From the NCBI GenBank assembly GCA_024680835.1, contig JAILBP010000038.1, positions 1 to 19,996 of the forward strand: a stretch of DNA of 19,996 bases, in the 5' to 3' direction. A program made the translations under genes and the position numbers. A model generated the notes under the pieces. It worked only from the letters and a program-made list of their open reading frames with translations, was not told the origin of the DNA and ran no database searches. Positions within the stretch are counted from its first letter, which is position 1. Each line of letters starts with the position of its first letter. Source of the DNA: RGIG6904 sp024680835 (GTDB lineage Bacteria > Bacillota > Clostridia > Lachnospirales > Lachnospiraceae). This document shows, piece after piece, positions 13,494-19,996 of this stretch.

Positions 13494-14453
13494 GTGTTCG
13501 ATTTCGAAAAACCCAGAATAGAGATCGCTGAGATATCAGAGGACAAAAAATACGGTCGATTCATTGCCGAGCCTCTTGAGAGAGGATACGGCACGACACT
13601 TGGCAATTCTCTCCGCAGGATCATGCTTTCATCACTTCCGGGCTGTGCAGTAAGCCAGATCAAGATCGATGGCGTTCTGCATGAGTTCTCATCCATTCCC
13701 GGAGTAAAAGAGGACGTTACCGAGATAGTGATGAACATCAAGAACCTCGCACTCAAAAACAACGGTGATATGTCTGAGGTTAAGACAGGATATATCGAGT
13801 TTGACGGAGAGGGTGTTGTAACGGCGGGAGATATCCAGGTTGATTCCGATATTGAGATCATGAATCCGGATCTTGTCATTGCACATCTGAATGGTGGAGC
13901 AGATTCCAGAATATACATGGAGCTTACCATTACCACAGGCAGAGGTTATGTTTCTGCAGACCGCAATAAGACAGAGGATATGTCAATCGGTGTTATCGCT
14001 GTAGATTCTATCTACACACCGGTTGAGCGTGTCAATGTCAAGGTAGAGAATACCCGTGTCGGTCAGGTGACGGATTACGATAAGCTTTCCATCGATGTGT
14101 TCACAAACGGCGCATTGAGCCCGGACGAGGCAGTGAGCCTTGCGGCCAAGATCATGAGCGAGCATTTGGCATTGTTCATAGATCTTTCAGAGGCAGGTCA
14201 GGAGCTTGAGGTTATCAGAGATGACGCTCAGGCAGAAGAGTCCAGAGTTATGGATATGTCTATCGATGAGCTTGAGCTTTCGGTTCGTTCATACAACTGT
14301 CTCAAGAGAGCAGGCATTAATACTGTATCTGAGCTTTGCAACAGAACACCGGATGATATGATGAAAGTCAGAAACCTTGGACGTAAGTCTCTTGAAGAGG
14401 TTCTGGCAAAACTTGACGAACTCGGTTTATCCCTCAACAGAAATGAGGATTAA
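13494..14453 (+). CDS. rpoA: DNA-directed RNA polymerase subunit alpha
   Basis: Alpha nucleates RNA polymerase assembly and contacts upstream promoter DNA and activators. The 319-residue product has the N-domain (FIAEPLERGYGTTLGNSLRR, residues about 24-43; LSSLPGCAVSQIKIDGVLHE in part) and the C-domain after about residue 240, ending with RSYNCLKRAGINTVSELCNR and NLGRKSLEEVLAKLDELGL. Start is GTG at 13494, seven bases after AGGAGG (13481-13486). Length and context in the alpha operon are normal. Confidence 0.98.
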   Translation: MFDFEKPRIEIAEISEDKKYGRFIAEPLERGYGTTLGNSLRRIMLSSLPGCAVSQIKIDGVLHEFSSIPGVKEDVTEIVMNIKNLALKNNGDMSEVKTGYIEFDGEGVVTAGDIQVDSDIEIMNPDLVIAHLNGGADSRIYMELTITTGRGYVSADRNKTEDMSIGVIAVDSIYTPVERVNVKVENTRVGQVTDYDKLSIDVFTNGALSPDEAVSLAAKIMSEHLALFIDLSEAGQELEVIRDDAQAEESRVMDMSIDELELSVRSYNCLKRAGINTVSELCNRTPDDMMKVRNLGRKSLEEVLAKLDELGLSLNRNED

Positions 14454-14455
14454 TA

Positions 14456-14504
14456 TTAAGTGGCATATGCCGCAGGGGTTAAGGTAAGCCCGAAGAGCAC
14501 TTAA
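14456..14504 (+). promoter_or_regulatory. Predicted three-way RNA junction before rplQ
   Basis: TTAAGTG (14456-14462) pairs with CACTTAA (14498-14504). The enclosed sequence forms GGC-ATAT-GCC (14462-14471) and a symmetrical hairpin GGGGTTA-AGG-TAAGCCC (14475-14491, one G-G mismatch). It lies between the rpoA stop and the AAAGGAG site of rplQ. No T run follows, so it is not a terminator. Candidate regulatory or processing structure; the base pairing is seen, the function is not known. Confidence 0.45.
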
Positions 14505-14534
14505 GTCCTGTACCACAGATAAAGGAGAAAGAAA

Positions 14535-15071
14535 ATGGCAAAATACAGAAAACTGGGCAAAACATCTTCCCAGAGAAAAGCACTTTTAAGAAACCAGGTA
14601 ACACAGCTTATTTATAACGGCAAGATCGTTACTACAGAAGCAAGAGCTAAAGAGATCCGCAAATGGACAGAGAAGCTCATCGCACTCGCTGTTAAGGAAA
14701 AGGATAACTTCGAAGAGGTTACCGTAACAGCAAAGGTTGCCAGAAAAGACAAAGACGGCAAGAGAGTTAAGGAAGTTGTAGACGGCAAGAAAGTAACTGT
14801 ATATGACGAAGTTGAGAAGACCATCAAAAAGGACAAGCCTTCACGCCTTCATGCAAGACGTCAGATGCTCGAGATCCTCTATCCTGTGACAGAGGTTCCG
14901 AAGGAGGCTGCAGGTCGCAAGAAGAACACCAAGAGTGTTGATCTTCCGGCTAAGCTTTTCGATGAGATCGGACCGAAGTACGCAGGTCGCAACGGTGGTT
15001 TCACACGTATCGTTAAGATCGGTGAGCGCAAGGGTGACGGCGCAATGACAGTTCTGATCGAGCTGGTATAA
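14535..15071 (+). CDS. rplQ: 50S ribosomal protein L17, long form
   Basis: L17 binds 23S rRNA near the tunnel exit. The usual bacterial length is about 115-130 residues; this product has 178. The core is clear: RKLGKTSSQRKALLRNQVTQ, IVTTEARAKEIRK, and at the end KLFDEIGPKYAGRNGGFTRI and GAMTVLIELV. The extra residues are a charged insert at about 57-98 (ARKDKDGKRVKEVVDGKKVT in part) and a short GRKKNTK stretch. From general knowledge, similar long forms occur in Lachnospiraceae, so this is lineage-typical rather than damaged. It is the last gene before the terminator. Confidence 0.96.
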   Translation: MAKYRKLGKTSSQRKALLRNQVTQLIYNGKIVTTEARAKEIRKWTEKLIALAVKEKDNFEEVTVTAKVARKDKDGKRVKEVVDGKKVTVYDEVEKTIKKDKPSRLHARRQMLEILYPVTEVPKEAAGRKKNTKSVDLPAKLFDEIGPKYAGRNGGFTRIVKIGERKGDGAMTVLIELV

Positions 15072-15090
15072 TTTAATAAATTGCAACAGT

Positions 15091-15125
15091 AACGCTCCGT
15101 GGCAAATGCTGCGGAGCGTTTTTTT
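15091..15125 (+). terminator. Intrinsic terminator after rplQ
   Basis: A nine-pair stem AACGCTCCG / CGGAGCGTT with a 12-base loop is followed by a run of seven T ending at 15125. It ends the rpmJ-rplQ transcript 20 bases after the rplQ stop. On the - strand the stem is not followed by a T run, so it is a poor stop for the convergent kinase gene. Confidence 0.9.
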
Positions 15126-15178
15126 GATGACATTATACTTTATAATGATTTTTCGGAATGTATTGTATTCGTTATTCT

Positions 15179-16594
15179 TTATTCATTATCCGTCATCTCC
15201 AGCGAGAAGATGAACTCGGTACCGACGCCTTCGGTTGATATGACGTTTATGGTCTCGCCATGGCTTGTGATGATCTCTTTTACGATGGAGAGACCTATAC
15301 CGGTGCCCATCTTGTCCTTACCGCGGGAGAGGTCGGTCTTGTAGAAACGCTCCCAGACGCGGCTCACGTCGTTCTTGGGAATACCGATGCCGGAATCTTT
15401 GACTGAGACCAACACTTTGTTTTTCTGCGGTCGTACTTCGACTTTTACGATGGATTCCGGGTGGGAAAACTTGATGGCATTGTCGATCAGGTTGTGGAGC
15501 ACCCGGCTTATCTTTTCCCTGTCGGCGGTTACTTCCAGAGAAGTATCTGTTAATACGAGTGACAGATGTATATGTTTTTCAAGGCAGCGTCCCTCGAATA
15601 GTCTTGCGGTTTCGCGTATGAGCTCTTGGATGTCAAAGGAGGACAGGTCCAGAAGATTCTTGCCGTGGCCGCCATATTGATTGAGCTCGAGAAGACCGCT
15701 GGTAAGCTTGGTCAAACGCTCTGTTTCGCCTAATACGATGTTCAGGTATTTATTCTGCATCTCCGGTGGAATGGTGCCGTCTATGATGGCTTCAAGATAT
15801 CCGCGGATCGATGTCAGGGGAGAGCGGAAATCGTGAGATATGTTGGATATGAATTTCTGCTGATCTTTTTCCAGTGTGTCCAGCTCGGTGGAAAGATACT
15901 TGACAGAGGCCGAGATGTAATCCATATCTTTGTCGTAGGTTTTCGGAAGCTTGGCGCTGAAGTCATTATTGGCATAGGAACGAAGGGTCTTCGACAGCTG
16001 CTCCAGAACGCGCTGGGATCTGAACCAGAACACAGCTATGAATATCATGCCCATGGCATATACTATCAACACGGTGAGATACGTTACATTTAAAAAGGAA
16101 TCTGCGATATTGATGATGTCTGAAACAGGTTTGTGGATCAGGATATAACCCTGTACCCTGTAGCTGGCGGAAACCTGCGAGCAGACGGATATATGGCGTT
16201 CTTTGAAAATGTCATAAAAGTATCCGTCCATGTAATTAGATCCGTGGAAATCGGTGACTGAGAAGGGAACCTTCCTAAGATCCGATGTCTTCACGGTATT
16301 GGATGTATCCAGCAAAACCGTGCCGTCTGTGTCAATAACCCATATTTTGGAGCCTGAGTACTCGGACAGTGACTTTAGCTCCCTCTCGAGGGAGATGTAA
16401 TTGATGTCACCGGTGTAATATGCAGTCAGGTAGTCCGAAGAAAAAGATACAGCCTGACGATAGAGGGCATTCGCTTCATGTTCTAAGGTGAGACCTGTAT
16501 ATTTGGTTGTGGTATAGAATGTGACTATCAGGAAGCTGACCACTCCGAACAACACATAGTATATTACAAGTTTTACAGATTGTGATAATCTCAT
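15179..16594 (-). CDS. Membrane sensor histidine kinase of an OmpR-type two-component system
   Basis: A 471-residue sensor kinase that would autophosphorylate and pass the phosphate to the response regulator encoded just upstream. TM1 is at about 9-28, followed by an extracytoplasmic sensor domain of about 140 residues (PAS/dCache-like topology, not assigned) and TM2 at 169-191. A HAMP-like linker follows. The H-box NISHDFRSPLTSIRG places the phosphorylated histidine at H254. The N-box has N368 and N372 (HNLIDNAIKF), the G1 box is DSGIGI (400-405), and the G2 box is GTGIGLS (430-436). The start overlaps the regulator stop by one base (TAATG). The signal sensed is unknown; resemblance to PhoR/ResE-type kinases is only general. 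Confidence 0.93.
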   Translation of the reverse strand: MRLSQSVKLVIYYVLFGVVSFLIVTFYTTTKYTGLTLEHEANALYRQAVSFSSDYLTAYYTGDINYISLERELKSLSEYSGSKIWVIDTDGTVLLDTSNTVKTSDLRKVPFSVTDFHGSNYMDGYFYDIFKERHISVCSQVSASYRVQGYILIHKPVSDIINIADSFLNVTYLTVLIVYAMGMIFIAVFWFRSQRVLEQLSKTLRSYANNDFSAKLPKTYDKDMDYISASVKYLSTELDTLEKDQQKFISNISHDFRSPLTSIRGYLEAIIDGTIPPEMQNKYLNIVLGETERLTKLTSGLLELNQYGGHGKNLLDLSSFDIQELIRETARLFEGRCLEKHIHLSLVLTDTSLEVTADREKISRVLHNLIDNAIKFSHPESIVKVEVRPQKNKVLVSVKDSGIGIPKNDVSRVWERFYKTDLSRGKDKMGTGIGLSIVKEIITSHGETINVISTEGVGTEFIFSLEMTDNE

Positions 16595-17292
16595 TAACGA
16601 ACCTCAAATTTATAACCGACGCCCCATACGGTAGCAATCTCCCACCCTTCAGAACCTGCGAATTTTTCGCGGAGTCTTTTTATGTGAACATCAACAGTGC
16701 GTGTGTCGCCAAGATAATCGTATCCCCAAAGTTCGCTTAAAAGCTGCTCCCTCGTAAAAACATGATTGGGGTGCGACGCGAGATAGTGGAACAGCTCGAT
16801 CTCCTTGGGAGTCATGTCCACATGGGCGTCGTTGAAGGTGACGGTGTAATTGGCGATGTTTATCTTCAGACCGTTGAAAGATATGACATTTTCATCTTCC
16901 GCAGGCTTGGGATTGCCGGAGCGTTCAAAACGCCTCAGAACGGCTTTTACACGAGCTACCATCTCCTTCGAATCGAAGGGCTTCATGATGTAGTCGTCTG
17001 CGCCCATCTCAAGACCAAGAACCTTATCGAATGTTTCGCCTTTTGCAGATAACATGATGACCGGGGTGTCTGATGTGCTGCGTATTTCGCGGCATACCTG
17101 ATATCCGTCTATACCGGGCAGCATGATATCCAAAAGAACAAGATCGGGATCGTATTCCTTGAATTTTTTGAGGGCTTCGTTACCATCGTGTGCCTGACAT
17201 GTGTCGAAGCATTCTTTGGTGAGGTAAAGTGCGATCAGTTCAGCGATGTTTTCATCGTCATCCACTATCAGGATCCTGCTTTTATCGGCCAT
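16594..17292 (-). CDS. OmpR/PhoB-family response regulator
   Basis: A 232-residue DNA-binding regulator partnered with the kinase that follows it. The receiver domain (about 5-117) has the acidic pair D11-D12, phosphoacceptor D55 (LVLLDIMLPG), S82 and K104 (MKPFD). The winged-helix output domain covers about 135-231 (MTPKEIELFHYLASHPNHVF, and RTVDVHIKRLREK in the recognition helix). A strong AAGGAG site precedes the ATG on the - strand. A palindrome just upstream may be its own binding site. All catalytic residues are intact. The regulon cannot be deduced. Confidence 0.95.
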   Translation of the reverse strand: MADKSRILIVDDDENIAELIALYLTKECFDTCQAHDGNEALKKFKEYDPDLVLLDIMLPGIDGYQVCREIRSTSDTPVIMLSAKGETFDKVLGLEMGADDYIMKPFDSKEMVARVKAVLRRFERSGNPKPAEDENVISFNGLKINIANYTVTFNDAHVDMTPKEIELFHYLASHPNHVFTREQLLSELWGYDYLGDTRTVDVHIKRLREKFAGSEGWEIATVWGVGYKFEVR

Positions 17293-17320
17293 TGTATTCT
17301 CCTTTTCAGGCTGTGTTTTT

Positions 17321-17353
17321 ATTATGGTAAATGTAGTACGAAATTCGTTTACC
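17321..17353 (-). promoter_or_regulatory. Predicted promoter and palindromic operator of the regulator-kinase operon
   Basis: On the - strand, CATAAT (17326-17321) is a plausible -10. No good -35 is seen at the expected place; instead an 11-bp palindrome ACGAA-A-TTCGT (17338-17348) lies there. It is within a wider inverted repeat GGTAAA (17326-17331) and TTTACC (17348-17353). This layout suggests an activated or autoregulated promoter. Inference from layout only. Confidence 0.4.
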
Positions 17354-17389
17354 GCAGCTTCAATGTATCAAGTGGCTGGATAATATCTA

Positions 17390-19771
17390 TTATTTAAAGT
17401 TACAAATGGTAACACCTGCGTCTCCCTCACCGTATTCACCCAGATTGAATGAGGCAACATAGGGAAGCTTTTTTAGGTGCGAATGAACGGCATTCCTCAG
17501 AGCACCGGTGCCTTTACCGTGTACGATACGCACACTTGAAAGGTGTGAAAGGTAGGCGTCATCAAGGTATTTGTCCAACTCTTGCAGTGCTTCATCCACG
17601 GTCTTTCCGATCAACAGGATCTCCGGAGAAACGAAGAGTGCTTTGTCGGACAGGAGTTTGCCTGTGTGGGCGGTGGCCTTTTTGGGCTTGCGTTCGGCAG
17701 GTGCGTCATCAATTACGGCGATGTCACTGAGAGGAACCTTGCTCTTCATTATACCCATGGAAACAGTGAGGATCCCTTTGGCATCAGGAAGAGAATGTAC
17801 TGTGCCGTCTAAGTTCATAGATATGACATGTACCGTGTCACCTATACGCAGATCTTTGGGCGCTGCGTGACCCTGCGCAGGTTTCTTTTCGGCGGTACTC
17901 TTTTCACGTTTGTCATCAAGGGCCTGTCTTACTTCCGCGCGCTTCCTTTCCATCTCTTTCATGTCCGGATTGCCGGCGCTTCCGTATTTGTTGAAATCGC
18001 GGATGGTGCTGTCTGCAAGATCTTTGGCTTCCTTTAATATCCTGGCGGCTTCCTCATTGGCGTCCTTCAGGATCTTGTCGCGGCTTCCGTCAAGCTTTTC
18101 CTGTTTGGTAGTGAGTTTAAGGGTCAAAAGCCTTGCTTCATCTTTTAATCTCGCGATCTCCTCGCGCTCTTTTTCTATTGTGACGCGGCTTTCCTCAAGG
18201 CTTGCATAAAGATCTTCAAAGGATGCCTCGGTGGAGGAAATGCGATTTCTTGCGTCATCCACGAGAGCCTTTTTGAGTCCGATCTTTTCGGATATTGCAA
18301 AGGCATTACTCTTGCCGGGGATTCCGACCAAGAGCCTGTAAGTGGGACTTAATGTTTCAACGTCAAACTCGAGGCAGGCGTTTTCCACTCCGTCGGTTGA
18401 GAGGGCATAGACCTTGAGTTCCGCGTAGTGGGTTGTAGCAACGCATCTGACATTGAGTTTGAGCAGGTAGTCCAGTATGGAGGTAGCAAGGGCTGCGCCT
18501 TCAGTGGGATCGGTACCTGCGCAGAGCTCATCAAAGAGAACCAGGCATTTATCGCTGACATGGTCTGTTATCCACGAAATGTTTTTCATATGTGATGAGA
18601 AAGTAGAGAGACTCTGCTCGATGCTCTGTTCATCACCGATGTCGGCATAGACTTCGTCAAAAATACAAATGTCCGATCCCGGAGATGCGGGGATCAAAAG
18701 CCCGCACTGTGCCATCAGCGTCAGAAGGCCGACGGTTTTCAGGCTGACGGTCTTTCCGCCTGTGTTGGGACCGGTTATGACGCAGAGATTGTATTCGTAT
18801 CCCAATCCTATATCTATGGGAACAGCTTTTGCCGGGTCCAGAAGAGGATGTCTTGCCTGTTTCAACAGTATCTTTCCGTCGCAGTTTATATGAGGCAAAA
18901 ATGCATTCATGGCTGAAGCCAGCCTTGCCTTCGCGAATATGAAATCCAGCTCAGTGAGGATACGCTCATCAGAGAGGATCTCATCTTTTACATCTGCCGC
19001 CAGGTTGGTAAGGTCTGCTAAGATCTTTTCAATCTCTTTTTTCTCATCCAGCAACAACTGTTGAAGGTCGTTGTTGAGTTTTACCACGGAAGCGGGCTCT
19101 ATAAACAGAGTGTTACCGCTGCCGGACTGGTCGTGTGTTATGCCCGGGAAATGGCTTTTGTGTTCAGCCTTGACAGGAAGACAGAAACGCCCGTTCCTCA
19201 TGGTGAAATTCGGGTTTGAGAGATAGGAGCGGTTCTCGCCTTTGTTGCAGATCCGGTTCAGCTCATCGTGTATTGCGCCGTCCATGCCTCCGATCCTGCG
19301 GCGTATATTTTTGAGTGTGGCTGAAGCGTCGTCTGCGAACTCGTCTGCGGATATGATGCAGCGTCTGATCTCACTGCTGAGCGCAGGTAAGGGCTGAATC
19401 TGTTCAAAGAGAGAGCAGAGTGCATCTTTACCGCTGTCGGGATGGGTGGCGTCGGAATATGTTTTCACGTTTTCCGCTGTTTCCAGGGTCAAAGCTATAT
19501 CCAAAAGCTCGCCGCTCTCTAATATAACGCCCGTGTGTATCCTGTTGACGGTCTCGGTGACGCTCTTGAGTCCGGAAAAGCTTATACCGGTGTTTCGCCT
19601 GAATCTGGCGTTTGCGCTGTCGGTAAGGTCGAGATTGTGTTTTACCGTTGCCTCATCATTTGAAGGGCGCAACCTGTAACACATCCGTTTTGCCTGCTTT
19701 GAGGTGGCAAATCCGGACAGTCTGTCTATTATCTTATTCAGTTCCAGTGTTTTTTGTACTTTTTTATTCAT
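17390..19771 (-). CDS. mutS2: Endonuclease/ATPase MutS2
   Basis: MutS2 is a MutS-like ATPase that lacks the mismatch-recognition domain. Published work links family members to suppression of recombination and to rescue of collided ribosomes. The 793-residue product has the core/lever region (1-300), Walker A GPNTGGKT (334-341), Walker B LVLFDE (411-416, D414 E415), an ATP-loop histidine region (THYAELK), a coiled coil at about 515-630, and a KOW-like segment (about 640-690). The C-terminal Smr domain (about 718-793) contains VRIVHGKGTGALR. The N-terminus matches the family, so ATG 19771 is preferred, although no Shine-Dalgarno sequence precedes it. Not part of an obvious operon with the two-component genes. 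Confidence 0.95.
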   Translation of the reverse strand: MNKKVQKTLELNKIIDRLSGFATSKQAKRMCYRLRPSNDEATVKHNLDLTDSANARFRRNTGISFSGLKSVTETVNRIHTGVILESGELLDIALTLETAENVKTYSDATHPDSGKDALCSLFEQIQPLPALSSEIRRCIISADEFADDASATLKNIRRRIGGMDGAIHDELNRICNKGENRSYLSNPNFTMRNGRFCLPVKAEHKSHFPGITHDQSGSGNTLFIEPASVVKLNNDLQQLLLDEKKEIEKILADLTNLAADVKDEILSDERILTELDFIFAKARLASAMNAFLPHINCDGKILLKQARHPLLDPAKAVPIDIGLGYEYNLCVITGPNTGGKTVSLKTVGLLTLMAQCGLLIPASPGSDICIFDEVYADIGDEQSIEQSLSTFSSHMKNISWITDHVSDKCLVLFDELCAGTDPTEGAALATSILDYLLKLNVRCVATTHYAELKVYALSTDGVENACLEFDVETLSPTYRLLVGIPGKSNAFAISEKIGLKKALVDDARNRISSTEASFEDLYASLEESRVTIEKEREEIARLKDEARLLTLKLTTKQEKLDGSRDKILKDANEEAARILKEAKDLADSTIRDFNKYGSAGNPDMKEMERKRAEVRQALDDKREKSTAEKKPAQGHAAPKDLRIGDTVHVISMNLDGTVHSLPDAKGILTVSMGIMKSKVPLSDIAVIDDAPAERKPKKATAHTGKLLSDKALFVSPEILLIGKTVDEALQELDKYLDDAYLSHLSSVRIVHGKGTGALRNAVHSHLKKLPYVASFNLGEYGEGDAGVTICNFK

Positions 19772-19782
19772 AACTGTATTAC

Positions 19783-19812
19783 ATTGTACTCTTTTTAATG
19801 TATAACTTGCAA
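19783..19812 (-). promoter_or_regulatory. Predicted mutS2 promoter
   Basis: Reading the - strand, TTGCAA (19812-19807) and TACAAT (19788-19783) are 18 bases apart. The predicted start near 19776 leaves only about five bases before the mutS2 ATG, which implies an essentially leaderless mRNA. The -35 hexamer is its own complement and is shared with the opposite promoter. Confidence 0.5.
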
Positions 19813-19835
19813 GAATTTAGTTATAGATTTATAAT
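19807..19835 (+). promoter_or_regulatory. Predicted promoter for the gene at 19887
   Basis: TTGCAA (19807-19812) and a perfect TATAAT (19830-19835) with a 17-base spacer form a strong sigma-A-type promoter. Transcription would start near 19842, about 45 bases before the ATG. Confidence 0.65.
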
Positions 19836-19852
19836 ATTCTTATTATAAATGT

Positions 19853-19865
19853 GTTACTATTCACA
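19853..19865 (+). repeat. Partial copy of the 9387-9614 element terminus
   Basis: GTTACTATTCACA is identical to 13 of the 17 bases of the left inverted repeat of the element at 9387 (positions 9388-9400). Similarity stops after it, and the matching second end is not in the window. It may be a remnant, the start of a divergent copy, or a shared sequence motif. Confidence 0.4.
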
Positions 19866-19886
19866 TCCTGCTACGGACGAGATCAT

Positions 19887-19996
19887 ATGGAAGAAAATAA
19901 AGATTACCAGGTCATTACCGAGACAAACAAAAAAAGTAAACATAAAAAGATACGCCTTCTGAAGCGTGTTTTGATCGATATAGTGTGCGGCATGAT
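19887..19996 (+). CDS. N-terminus of an unidentified protein, cut off by the window end
   Basis: The frame is open from ATG 19887 to the last base. The 36 visible residues begin MEENKDYQVITETNKKSKHK and continue KKIRLLKRVLIDIVCGM. A charged cytoplasmic N-terminus followed by the start of a hydrophobic stretch suggests a membrane-anchored protein. In Lachnospiraceae such N-termini occur on HtrA-like S1C serine proteases, but this is only a guess. It has a strong upstream promoter and a weak ribosome-binding site (GGACGAG). An in-frame GTG at 19851 is a less likely start. Confidence 0.6.
   Translation, partial: MEENKDYQVITETNKKSKHKKIRLLKRVLIDIVCGM

Overview
The window is about 20 kb of a Gram-positive chromosome, most likely a member of the Lachnospiraceae (Clostridia, Bacillota). 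The evidence is strong AGGAGG-type ribosome-binding sites before nearly every gene, zinc-type S14 and L36, a four-cysteine adenylate kinase lid, rpsD inside the alpha operon, and a long 178-residue L17 of the kind found in that family. Base composition looks moderate (roughly mid-40s % GC by eye) and even throughout. The species cannot be named from the sequence alone.

Positions 2-9323 (+ strand) are the 3' part of the S10 cluster fused to the spc cluster: rplD (5' end cut off by the window edge), rplW, rplB, rpsS, rplV, rpsC, rplP, rpmC, rpsQ, rplN, rplX, rplE, rpsN, rpsH, rplF, rplR, rpsE, rpmD, rplO and secY, tightly spaced and often overlapping. A strong intrinsic terminator follows secY. 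Positions 9357-9711 hold no gene. They contain a 228-bp element bounded by perfect 17-bp inverted repeats and almost entirely self-complementary, followed by a good promoter for adk. adk-map-infA follow and end at another terminator, which appears to overlap a promoter. rpmJ comes next, then a 246-bp gene-free leader, then rpsM-rpsK-rpsD-rpoA-rplQ, ending in a terminator at 15091-15125. The normally continuous spc-alpha supercluster is therefore split here into at least three predicted transcription units.

Positions 15179-19771 lie on the - strand, convergent with rplQ: an OmpR-type response regulator and its histidine kinase (overlapping start and stop), and mutS2 upstream of them. mutS2 appears to be transcribed divergently from a + strand gene that begins at 19887 and runs off the window. 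The two predicted promoters share one palindromic -35 hexamer, and mutS2 has no visible Shine-Dalgarno sequence.

The gene content is largely housekeeping: ribosome assembly, the Sec translocon, start-Met removal, initiation factor 1, RNA polymerase alpha, signalling, and DNA/ribosome maintenance. The least explained sequence is non-coding: the structured inverted-repeat element at 9387-9614, and structured or unusually long leaders before rplB, rpsM and rplQ. I found no CRISPR array, tRNA, rRNA, prophage or transposase gene.
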